A DNA stretch of 64,000 nucleotides from Pseudomonas sp. 102515 (lineage in GTDB: Bacteria; Pseudomonadota; Gammaproteobacteria; Pseudomonadales; Pseudomonadaceae). The stretch's first letter is position 1, and the number at the start of each line of letters is the position of its first letter. Positions 57,032-64,000 of this stretch are shown here, piece after piece. The stretch covers positions 1,240,001-1,304,000 of the forward strand of contig NZ_JAVHTY010000001.1 of the NCBI RefSeq assembly GCF_031085165.1, in the 5' to 3' direction. Both the position numbers and the translations under genes were made by a program. A model generated the notes under the pieces. The model did not search any database. It was not told where the DNA came from and saw only the letters and a program-made list of their open reading frames with translations.

Positions 57032-57644
57032 CGTTAACCTCCTCGTGCGCCCGACCGGTGATCATCGGCGGCAGGGTGCGGGGGACCAGGATGACCAGGG
57101 CCAGGTGCACGACGACGAAGGCACCGATGCCGGCCATGGCGAAGAAGTGCACGTAGCGGGCGGTGTCGAAACCGCCGAGCAGAGCGGCCAACCCCTGCAA
57201 CTGCACGGGTTTCCAGATGGCCAGCCCTGAGAGCACCACCAGCACCCCGAGCGCCAGCACGCCCCAGTAGAGCAGACGCTGCACGGCGTTGTAGGTGCCC
57301 AGGTGATGGCCGAGGCGCAGCCGTACGGCGGCGGCGAAGTCGCGGCCGATGGTGCGCGGCGACAGGGGCAGGAAATCGCGCCGGAAGTGGCCGCTGAACA
57401 GGCCATAGAGCAGATAGACCAGACCGTTCACCACCAGCAGCCAGAACACCGCCAAATGCCAGGCGATGGCGCCGCCCAGCCAACCGCCGAGGGTCGCCCA
57501 GGCGGGAAAGGTGAAGGGAAACAGCGGCGAGGCGTTGTAGATCGCCCAGCCGCTCATGAACATGCAGGGCATCGCCAGGGCGTTGAGCCAATGGGTGAGG
57601 CGCACCGGCCAGCGGTGCACCAGGCGCCGTCGCGAGGTGGTCAT
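57018..57644 (-). CDS. Cytochrome b/b6 domain membrane protein, partner of the molybdoenzyme
   Basis: 208 residues, four membrane helices. Candidate heme-ligand histidines are His10 and His18 (HRWPVRLTHW), a His in AIAWHLAVFWLL, and two in RYVHFFAMAGIGAFVVVHL, a di-heme cytochrome b561-type arrangement rather than the MsrQ/YedZ fold. It would pass quinol electrons to the periplasmic Mo enzyme encoded directly after it. The dispersed repeat copy A lies between it and the preceding gene. Confidence 0.88.
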   Translation of the reverse strand: MTTSRRRLVHRWPVRLTHWLNALAMPCMFMSGWAIYNASPLFPFTFPAWATLGGWLGGAIAWHLAVFWLLVVNGLVYLLYGLFSGHFRRDFLPLSPRTIGRDFAAAVRLRLGHHLGTYNAVQRLLYWGVLALGVLVVLSGLAIWKPVQLQGLAALLGGFDTARYVHFFAMAGIGAFVVVHLALVILVPRTLPPMITGRAHEEVNDESA

Positions 57645-57704
57645 GACATTTCCCTCTTCACCGCGAGATGGGGGCGGTCGGTCGCCCGACCGCCTGAGGT
57701 CTTA

Positions 57705-57876
57705 GAACCTGTTCACGATCTCGCGAGCTAGAGACAAACAAGGCGAAAATGGCTGAGGAAGCGGATCGGACCCGCGCTCGGGTTTACGAGCGATAAATGA
57801 GCATTCCGACCGGGCTGGCGACCCAGGACATTTTCGACACAGTTTGGCCGACGCGCAGCAGACCGTGAATAGGTTC
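57705..57876 (+). repeat. MITE-like dispersed repeat, copy A (complete)
   Basis: 172-bp element bounded by terminal inverted repeats GAACCTGTTCACGATCT (57705-57721) and its near complement (57860-57876), identical at 15 of 17 bases. TTA flanks both ends (57702-57704, 57877-57879), a possible 3-base target duplication. The right TTA is the stop codon (TAA, minus strand) of the neighbouring gene. The core matches copies B and C. No coding capacity, so any transposition would need a transposase from elsewhere. Confidence 0.9.
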
Positions 57877-58488
57877 TTACATGGGTGGGGTGAAACCGTC
57901 CTTGCCGATGGCCACGCCCTTGGCGTGCTTGCCGTCTTCGGCGGGGAACAGCACCACCTTGGCGCCGGGCTTGAGCAGGCTGCGGTCGCCCTTCTCGACA
58001 TAGGCGATGGGCACGTCTTCCGGCACCACCAGCTGCTTCTCGCCACCCTTGTACTGCACGGTCAGGGTGCGGCCGTTGGCCTTCTTGAGTTCGCCCACGG
58101 TGCCGTTGGTCATGGTGCCGGTGCTGCCATCGGCGTTTTCCCAGCCGTAGTGGCCTTCGCCGGAGCCGCGCAGGCTGGCCTCGAACACCGTCACCTCCAG
58201 CGCCTTGAGGGTGCCGTCGGGCTGCGGCGTGGCGGCGGAGCCGATGAAGCTGTTGGCTTCGATGCGATCCAGGTCGGCCTTGGACACGGCGCGGTAGCTG
58301 GTCTTGTCGTCCAGCATCAGGGTCTGGTGGGCACCATTGCGGGTGGTGAAGGCCAGGGTGTCGCCCTGGACGCTGTCCACCGTGCCACGCATGGGCTTGA
58401 CGGTGGGCATGGGCGCGGCCTGGGCCAGCAGGGCGCTGCCGGCGAGCAGCAGGGCAAGGGAACCGCGGAGCAGGGTCTGGGTACGCAT
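57877..58488 (-). CDS. Periplasmic protein of unknown function (DUF5666-like)
   Basis: 203 residues from the ATG at 58488, which follows AGGAGG. Signal peptide MRTQTLLRGSLALLLAGSALLAQAAP cleaved near AQA (quoted in part). The rest is beta-rich with OB-fold-like repeats, VDSVQGDTLAFTTRNGAH and VGELKKANGRTLTVQYKGG, like DUF5666/DUF5666-related proteins. It is encoded upstream of the cytochrome b and molybdoenzyme genes and probably shares their operon. Its stop codon abuts repeat copy A. Confidence 0.75.
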   Translation of the reverse strand: MRTQTLLRGSLALLLAGSALLAQAAPMPTVKPMRGTVDSVQGDTLAFTTRNGAHQTLMLDDKTSYRAVSKADLDRIEANSFIGSAATPQPDGTLKALEVTVFEASLRGSGEGHYGWENADGSTGTMTNGTVGELKKANGRTLTVQYKGGEKQLVVPEDVPIAYVEKGDRSLLKPGAKVVLFPAEDGKHAKGVAIGKDGFTPPM

Positions 58489-58559
58489 GAAGCCTCCTGG
58501 GATAGGGAATCGCCCCGCCACAGTGCGACGCGTGGGGGGTCAGCAAGATGACCGGCGAA

Positions 58560-58573
58560 TGACAAAAATGTCA
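58560..58573. promoter_or_regulatory. Response-regulator operator TGACA-N4-TGTCA
   Basis: Perfect inverted repeat TGACA (58560-58564) and TGTCA (58569-58573) with AAAA between. It lies 36 bases before the response regulator ATG and 72 bases before the divergent periplasmic gene. CusR/CopR/HprR-type regulators recognise related TGACA/TGTCA dyads. Confidence 0.6.
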
Positions 58574-58608
58574 CCCAGCCGAGCGACCGGAGGCCCTACC
58601 ATTACGCC

Positions 58609-59280
58609 ATGCACATTCTCCTCATCGAAGACGACCAGAAGACCGGCGAGTACCTGAAGAAGGGCCTCGGCGAATCCGGCTACGCGGTCGACTGGACCCA
58701 GCATGGCGCCGATGGCCTGCACCTGGCGCTGGACGGCCGCTACGACCTGGTCATCCTCGACGTCATGCTGCCCGGCATCGACGGTTGGCAGATCATGGAA
58801 GTCCTGCGCAAGAAGCTCGACGTGCCGGTGCTTTTCCTCACCGCCCGCGACGGCCTGCAGGACCGCATCCGCGGCCTGGAGCTGGGCGCCGACGACTACC
58901 TGGTCAAGCCCTTCTCCTTCGTCGAGCTGCTCCTGCGCATCCGCACCCTGCTGCGCCGCGGCGTGGTGCGCGAGCCCGAGCACTTCCACCTGGCCGACCT
59001 GCAGCTGGACCTGCTGCGGCGGCGGGTGACCCGTGGCGACGACCTCATCGTCCTGACCAACAAGGAATTCGCCCTGCTGCACCTGCTGCTGCGCCGCGAG
59101 GGCGAGGTGCTGTCGCGCACCCTGATCGCCGCCGAGGTCTGGGACATGAATTTCGACAGCGACACCAATGTGGTGGACGTGGCCATCAAGCGGCTGCGCG
59201 CCAAGGTCGACAATCCCTACCCGGTCAAGCTGATCCATACCGTGCGCGGCATCGGCTACGTCTGCGAGGTGCGGCCTTGA
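58609..59280 (+). CDS. OmpR-family response regulator (CopR/CusR/HprR-like)
   Basis: 223 residues. Receiver domain (1-115) with the acidic pocket IEDD (7-9), phospho-Asp51 ([10 protein letters not shown]), Thr78 and Lys100, then a winged-helix DNA-binding domain (about 130-223, [18 protein letters not shown], ending in RGIGYVCEV). It belongs to the heavy-metal-type two-component group. The divergent periplasmic molybdoenzyme operon is its likely target; in E. coli the similar HprR controls msrPQ. Confidence 0.92.
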   Translation: MHILLIEDDQKTGEYLKKGLGESGYAVDWTQHGADGLHLALDGRYDLVILDVMLPGIDGWQIMEVLRKKLDVPVLFLTARDGLQDRIRGLELGADDYLVKPFSFVELLLRIRTLLRRGVVREPEHFHLADLQLDLLRRRVTRGDDLIVLTNKEFALLHLLLRREGEVLSRTLIAAEVWDMNFDSDTNVVDVAIKRLRAKVDNPYPVKLIHTVRGIGYVCEVRP

Positions 59281-60659
59281 GCGTGCGCTCACCCTCGCTG
59301 ATCCTGCGCGCCACCCTGGGCTTCGCCCTGGTGGCGCTGCTCGCCGTGGGCGGCGCGGGCGCCTTTCTCTACCACAGCCTGGAACGTACCGTGCTGGAGC
59401 GCGCCGACTACGCCCTGCTCGGGCGCCTGGCGCATTTTCGCAGCCTGCTCAGTACCGACCTGTCCCTGGAGACCCTCGGCCACAGTCCGCAGCTGTTCGC
59501 CAACATGCTGGGCAACGAGCAGGACGTCTTTCTCATCGGCACGCCAGGCGCCAAGCCGGTGATCGCCTCCAACCCGCTGCAGATCGCCCTCCCCGACCTG
59601 GCCGTGGTGCCGCAGACGCGGCGACCGACACGGGCCGATCTGCGCGAAGGCACCCTGGCCGACGGGACCCGCTGGCGTGCGGCCCGGGTCGCGGTGAACA
59701 CCGCCGAAGGTCCGGTGGAACTGACCGCCGCCCATGTGCTGCGCAGCGAGGACACCACCCTGGCCGATTTCCGTCTGGGCCTGCTCGGCGCCGTGACCCT
59801 GGCCTTCCTCGCCACCGCCGGGCTCGGCTATCTGCTGCTGCGGCGCGGCCTGGCGCCACTGCGGCGCATCGCCCGCCATGCCGGCGGCATCACCCCGACC
59901 CGGCTGGCCGCGCCCCTGGAGCTGGCCGATGCCCCGCGCGAGCTGCAGCCGCTGGTGGAAAACTACAACGCCATGCTGGCGCGGCTGGCCGACGGCTATG
60001 GCCGGCTGGTGCAGTTTTCCGCCGACCTCGCCCACGAGATCCGCACCCCGATCAATGCCCTCATGGGCCATACCGAGGTGGCCCTGCGCCAGGTACGCAG
60101 CAGCGAGGACTACCAGACGCTGCTGGCCTCCAACCTGGAAGAGCTGGAGCGCATCTCGCGGCTGGTGGAAAGCATTCTCTTCCTCGCCCGCGCCGACGAC
60201 GCCCAGGCGGTGCTGACCCCGCAGCCACTGCAGCTGGACGAAGAACTGGCGCGCATCGCCGACTATTTCGAAGGCCCGGCCGACGAGCGCGGCCTGCGCC
60301 TGGTGGTGGCCGGTGACGGCCAGGTGGTCGCCGATCCGCTGATGCTGCGCCGGGCCCTGAGCAACCTGGTGGCCAACGCCATTCGCTACGCCGAGCCGGA
60401 TGGCGAGATCCGCCTGCAGGCGGACGGTGGCCGGATAAGCGTCAGCAACACCGGCCCCGCCCTGGCGCCGGCGCATCTGCAACGGCTGTTCGACCGCTTC
60501 TATCGCGCCGATCCCTCGCGTCATCAGCCCCATGATTCCAACGGCCTGGGCCTGGCCATCGTCGCGGCGATCATGCGCCTGCACGGTGGCCGTGCCGAGG
60601 TCGAGCAGGACGAGCGGGGCATCCATTTCAGCCTGGTCTTCCCGACCCCGGCGGCCTGA
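59277..60659 (+). CDS. Sensor histidine kinase of the heavy-metal/CusS type
   Basis: 460 residues from a TTG at 59277 whose TTGA overlaps the response regulator stop; a GTG at 59283 is the alternative. Two membrane helices (about 8-30 and 160-182) flank a periplasmic sensor of about 130 residues. HAMP, then the H box [16 protein letters not shown] (His253), N box [16 protein letters not shown] and G2 [13 protein letters not shown]. The organisation is that of CusS/CopS/HprS. The stimulus could be copper or oxidative/chlorine stress; the sequence does not decide. Confidence 0.92.
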   Translation: MSVRSPSLILRATLGFALVALLAVGGAGAFLYHSLERTVLERADYALLGRLAHFRSLLSTDLSLETLGHSPQLFANMLGNEQDVFLIGTPGAKPVIASNPLQIALPDLAVVPQTRRPTRADLREGTLADGTRWRAARVAVNTAEGPVELTAAHVLRSEDTTLADFRLGLLGAVTLAFLATAGLGYLLLRRGLAPLRRIARHAGGITPTRLAAPLELADAPRELQPLVENYNAMLARLADGYGRLVQFSADLAHEIRTPINALMGHTEVALRQVRSSEDYQTLLASNLEELERISRLVESILFLARADDAQAVLTPQPLQLDEELARIADYFEGPADERGLRLVVAGDGQVVADPLMLRRALSNLVANAIRYAEPDGEIRLQADGGRISVSNTGPALAPAHLQRLFDRFYRADPSRHQPHDSNGLGLAIVAAIMRLHGGRAEVEQDERGIHFSLVFPTPAA

Positions 60660-60799
60660 ACCGCGACCTATCGCTCAGACCACGCAACCGCCCGTCACCA
60701 AAGGACTTTTTCCGCTTGCCCAGGCGGGCTATGGGCTGCATCGACCCGCCCACTACTGTACATTCATCTACCTTAGGCAATAAGCAAGGGTGGTAGGCG

Positions 60800-63700
60800 A
60801 TGAGCGTGGATGTCGAACTGGTGCTGGCCGGCAAGATCGGCTTCGCGGCGCACCAGAACGCGGTGCCCGTGCTGCGCGAATTGCGCCTCACCCACAGCGG
60901 CCGGGAATCCCTCGCCGACCTCAGCCTGACGGTCACGGCCGAGCCGGCCTTCGTGGTCCCGCGCACCTGGCACCTGGAGCGCCTGGATCCCCAGGGCACC
61001 CTCCATCTCGATGATCGCGACCTCGAATTCGACGCCGCCCTGCTCGGCAGCCTGCAGGAGAGCCTGGTCGCCCAGCTGACCTTCACGGTGCGCCAGGGCG
61101 AGACGATCCTGCAGACGCGGCGCTATCCGGTCGAATTGCTGGCGCGCAACCAGTGGGGCGGCGTGGACAGCATGCCCGAGCTGGCGGCGGCCTTCGTCAT
61201 GCCCAACGATCCGGCGGTGGATCGCCTGCTGGGCGCGGCCGCCGAGGTACTGCGGCGCGCCGGCAAGTCCACCGCGCTGGACGGGTACGAGAGCGGCTCG
61301 CGGCGGCGCGTCTGGGAGCTGGGCTCGGCGCTCTGGTCGGCGCTGTGCGGCCTGCAGCTGACCTATGCGGTGCCGCCGGCCAGTTTCGAGCGCCAGGGCC
61401 AGAAGATCCGCACCCCGGGCGCCATCCTCGACGGCGGCCTGGCCACCTGCCTGGATCTCGCCCTGCTCGCCTGCGCGGCGCTGGAACAGGCCGGCCTCAA
61501 TCCGCTGCTGGTCATCACCCGCGGCCATGCCTTCGCCGGGGTCTGGCTGCAGCCCCAGGAGTTCGCCCAGCTGCTCACCGACGACGCCGAGCCGGTGCGC
61601 AAGCGGGTGGCGCTCAAGGACCTGCTGGTCTTCGAGACCACCCAGGCCACCGCCTCGCCGCCGCCGTCCTTCAGCCAGGCCATGCAACTGGCCGAGCGGC
61701 AGCTGGACGACGAGACCTTCGTACTGGCGCTGGACGTTCGTCGTGCCCGCCTGCAGCGCATTCGCCCGCTGGCGGTGCCCGGCCAGCCTGCCACCCCCTT
61801 GGACGGTCTGCTGCTGCCAGGCGAAGCCCTGGAAGAAGCCCCGCCGCTGCCGGCCTTCGACGTGGACATCGAAACGGCACCGACCACCCCGGTCGGGCGC
61901 CTGGCGCTGTGGCAGCGCAAGCTGCTCGATCTCACCACCCGCAATCGCCTGCTGCATGTGCCGGACAATGCCCGCAGCGTGCCCCTGCTCTGCCCCGAGC
62001 CGGCAGCGCTGGAGGATCGCCTGGCCGAGGGCCGGGCGCTGCGCCTGGTGCCGCTGCCGGATCTGGCGGTGAGCGGGCGCGACGCCGTGCTGCACGAGGC
62101 CCGCGAACACGAGAATCTCGACGACGAATACGCCCGCGGCGCCCTGGCCCGCGGCGAGGTGGTCGCCCCCCTGGATGCGACCAGGCTGGACGCGGCCCTG
62201 GTGGAACTCTATCGACGTGCCCGCAGCGATCTCGACGAGGGCGGCGCCAACACCCTCTACCTGGCGCTGGGGTTCCTGCGCTGGAAAAAGGCCGCCGACG
62301 ATCCCAAGCACTACCGCGCGCCGCTGATCCTGCTGCCGGTGCGCCTGGAACGGCAGAGCGCCGCCAGCGGCATCACCCTGCATCTGTTCGAGGACGAACC
62401 GCGCTTCAACCTCACCCTGCTGGAATTGCTGCGCCACGATTTCGACCTGGACATTCCCGGGCTCGATGGCCCGCTGCCCGGCGATGGCAACGGCATCGAC
62501 GTGGACGGGATCTGGACCAAGGTCCGCCGCGCCGTGCGCGACCTGCCCGGCTTCGAGGTCAGCAGCGAGTTGCTGCTCGGCCAGTTTTCCTTCGCCAAGT
62601 ACCTGATGTGGAAGGACCTCACCGAGCGCAGCGACCAACTGATGGAAAGCCCGCTGGTGCGGCACCTGCTGGAGCGCACCACGGAATCCGGCGCCTACCT
62701 CAGCGGCGGCAGCTTTCCCCGCGAGCGCGAGCTGGATCGCCAGGTGACCCCGGCCGAACTCTTCACCCCGCTGCCGGCGGATTCCTCGCAACTGGCGGCG
62801 GTGCTGGCCTCGGCCAGCGGCCAGGATTTCGTCCTCGACGGCCCGCCCGGCACCGGCAAGTCCCAGACCATCGCCAACATGATCGCCCACAACCTGGCGC
62901 TCGGCCGGCGGGTACTGTTCGTCGCCGAGAAACGCGCGGCCCTGGACGTGGTCTATCGCCGCCTGGAGGCCCAGGGACTCGGCGAGTTCTGCCTGGAACT
63001 GCATTCGAGCAAGGCCTCCAAGGCCGAGGTGCTCAAGCAGCTGGAGCGCGCCTGGGACACCCGCGACGGCCTCGACGAAGAGGAATGGCTGGCCGAGGCC
63101 GCCGAAGTGGAACGCCTGCGCGATCGCCTCAATTCGGTGGTCGAGCGCCTGCACCGGCGCTGGCCCAACGGCCTGACGCTGCAGCAGAGCATCGGTCGCG
63201 TCCTGCGCGACGCCGCCCCCGATACCCCGCGTCTGGCCTGGCCCAACGCCGACGCCCATGACACCGAGGGCCTGGCCGAGTTGCGCAGCGCCGTGCGGCG
63301 CCTGGCGCTGCATGCCGAGACCGGCCGCAGCCTGGCGGTCGATTTCGCCCTCCTGCCGGCCCACCCCTGGTCCAACGCCTGGCAGGATGCCCTGGTCAGC
63401 GCCGCCGAACGGCTGCGCGACACCCAGCAGGGGCTACAGCAGGCGCGGCAACGCTTGCGCGACGTCCTCGGCCTGCCGCTGGCCGACCAGGTCGCGCCCC
63501 GGCGCCTGCTGGAGTTCGCCGAGCTGCTGCAGAGCGCCGCCGGCCAGGACCTCGCCTTCGCTTTCGGGCCTGGCGCCGCCGAGCGTCAGCGCCAGCTGGG
63601 ACGCGCCCTGGAGTTGCTGCGTGACTACCAGATGCTGGAGCGCGAGCTGTCGGTGCCCTATGCCGCCGAAGCCTGTCGCCGCGTCGCCCTGACCCAGCTG

Positions 63701-64000
63701 GAAACCGCCTGGGACGCCGCCGGGCAGCGCTTCTGGATCTTCGCCAGCCGCGCCCAGCGCCAGGTCACCCAGGATCTCGCCCGCCAGGGCGAAACCCAGG
63801 GCCAGCCCGATGTGGCCGCCGACCTGCCGCGGCTGCGCCGCCAGCGCACCCTGCTCACCGAACTGGACGAGTTGGCGCCCACCCTTGGCAGCATCACCGG
63901 CTGGCAGGGCGTCACCAGCGACCTCGACGCCCTGCTCGTTCGCCGCAGCCTGGCGGAAAGGCTGAGCGCGGCGCTGCCGACCCTGGCGGAAACCCCCGAA
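60800..64000 (+). CDS. Large DUF4011-type SF1 helicase, N-terminal 1067 codons (partial)
   Basis: One uninterrupted frame from the ATG at 60800 to the window edge. Residues about 1-110 are beta-rich. Residues about 195-260 resemble a transglutaminase-like domain: RTPGAILDGGLATCLDLALL (Cys217) and RGHAFAGVWL (His243). A DUF4011 region starts at about 367 (LWQRKLLDLTTRNRLLHV). An AAA/SF1 helicase core follows with Walker A DGPPGTGKSQTIANM (Gly681 on) and RVLFVAEKRAALDVVYRR, then a long coiled insertion. Family members are usually 1500-2000 residues and end with a MTES_1575-type nuclease and DUF3320. Such proteins often sit in defence islands. Confidence 0.85.
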   Translation, partial: MSVDVELVLAGKIGFAAHQNAVPVLRELRLTHSGRESLADLSLTVTAEPAFVVPRTWHLERLDPQGTLHLDDRDLEFDAALLGSLQESLVAQLTFTVRQGETILQTRRYPVELLARNQWGGVDSMPELAAAFVMPNDPAVDRLLGAAAEVLRRAGKSTALDGYESGSRRRVWELGSALWSALCGLQLTYAVPPASFERQGQKIRTPGAILDGGLATCLDLALLACAALEQAGLNPLLVITRGHAFAGVWLQPQEFAQLLTDDAEPVRKRVALKDLLVFETTQATASPPPSFSQAMQLAERQLDDETFVLALDVRRARLQRIRPLAVPGQPATPLDGLLLPGEALEEAPPLPAFDVDIETAPTTPVGRLALWQRKLLDLTTRNRLLHVPDNARSVPLLCPEPAALEDRLAEGRALRLVPLPDLAVSGRDAVLHEAREHENLDDEYARGALARGEVVAPLDATRLDAALVELYRRARSDLDEGGANTLYLALGFLRWKKAADDPKHYRAPLILLPVRLERQSAASGITLHLFEDEPRFNLTLLELLRHDFDLDIPGLDGPLPGDGNGIDVDGIWTKVRRAVRDLPGFEVSSELLLGQFSFAKYLMWKDLTERSDQLMESPLVRHLLERTTESGAYLSGGSFPRERELDRQVTPAELFTPLPADSSQLAAVLASASGQDFVLDGPPGTGKSQTIANMIAHNLALGRRVLFVAEKRAALDVVYRRLEAQGLGEFCLELHSSKASKAEVLKQLERAWDTRDGLDEEEWLAEAAEVERLRDRLNSVVERLHRRWPNGLTLQQSIGRVLRDAAPDTPRLAWPNADAHDTEGLAELRSAVRRLALHAETGRSLAVDFALLPAHPWSNAWQDALVSAAERLRDTQQGLQQARQRLRDVLGLPLADQVAPRRLLEFAELLQSAAGQDLAFAFGPGAAERQRQLGRALELLRDYQMLERELSVPYAAEACRRVALTQLETAWDAAGQRFWIFASRAQRQVTQDLARQGETQGQPDVAADLPRLRRQRTLLTELDELAPTLGSITGWQGVTSDLDALLVRRSLAERLSAALPTLAETPE

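Noticed and set aside
60740-60775. CTGTACATTCATCTAC looked like a LexA/SOS box upstream of the helicase
   Set aside because: The right half lacks CAG at the required position, so it does not match CTG-N10-CAG.
61153-63261. 702-codon plus-strand frame overlapping the helicase
   Set aside because: Different frame, Arg/Pro/Gly-rich composition without motifs. It exists only because stop codons are rare in this GC-rich sequence.
60773-63364. 863-codon open frame on the minus strand at the right end
   Set aside because: Gln/Gly/Ala-rich shadow of the DUF4011 helicase, which has real motifs (Walker A, DUF4011) in the plus frame.

Overview
The window is a high-GC chromosomal segment of a Pseudomonas species. 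Gene content and order match the Pseudomonas core genome: the block rluC / HAD phosphatase / sppA / maf / yceD / rpmF / plsX / fabD / fabG / acpP / fabF / pabC / mltG / tmk / holB / pilZ / tatD, followed by etfDH and etfBA, is the arrangement I remember from P. aeruginosa. The oryzihabitans/psychrotolerans branch is my guess from the general look of the proteins, not something shown here. No rRNA, tRNA, CRISPR array, prophage or complete insertion sequence was seen. || Layout. 1-2.6 kb: tail of a small dispersed repeat, tatD, a chemotaxis receptor behind a near-perfect FliA (sigma-28) promoter, and a 59-residue membrane protein. 2.6-7.3 kb (minus): a MoxR ATPase / DUF58 / TgpA-type transglutaminase operon, and pyrF. 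7.4-12.4 kb: a LysR regulator divergent from a PACE-type efflux gene, DUF2897, a Gfo/Idh/MocA oxidoreductase, a lipoprotein and a MocR regulator. 12.6-16.2 kb: the electron-transfer flavoprotein hub, etfBA divergent from ETF:ubiquinone oxidoreductase. 16.3-20.5 kb: DUF1285, DUF4823, an extra MoaA-like radical SAM enzyme, a TetR regulator and a class V aminotransferase fold protein. 20.7-34.0 kb: the fatty-acid synthesis / DNA replication / pilZ cluster. 34.1-38.0 kb: rne with a long structured leader. 38.1-38.6 kb: an array of about 100-bp degenerate tandem repeats between rne and rpsI. 38.7-43.7 kb (minus): rpsI-rplM, endonuclease V, zapE, trpS and an alpha/beta hydrolase. 43.9-48.1 kb: yhcB/zapG, an ArsC-like reductase, dapD, the csdA-csdE sulfur pair and tadA. 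48.3-55.1 kb: a bacteriophytochrome kinase, LysE- and AEC-type transporters, an AraC regulator and malate:quinone oxidoreductase. 55.2-60.7 kb: a 3-hydroxyisobutyrate-dehydrogenase-like gene and a periplasmic molybdoenzyme / cytochrome b / periplasmic-protein operon next to a divergent two-component system, with two copies of the dispersed repeat inserted at gene ends. 60.8-64.0 kb: the first 1067 codons of a very large DUF4011-type helicase with an N-terminal transglutaminase-like Cys/His region, running off the right edge. || How the genes work together: the central block couples lipid precursor synthesis (PlsX, FabD, FabG, AcpP, FabF) with ribosome parts, replication (Tmk, HolB) and cell-wall processing (MltG). 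The etf genes carry electrons from beta-oxidation to quinone, and Mqo also feeds the quinone pool. The molybdoenzyme operon with its two-component system looks like an envelope redox-stress or repair module. || The observations most worth checking are the roughly 140-172 bp MITE-like repeat family with terminal inverted repeats, the missing canonical start codon for the conserved PlsX N-terminus, the bacteriophytochrome whose conserved D-ring histidine is a glycine, the repeat array at a probable synteny break, and the large helicase at the right edge.
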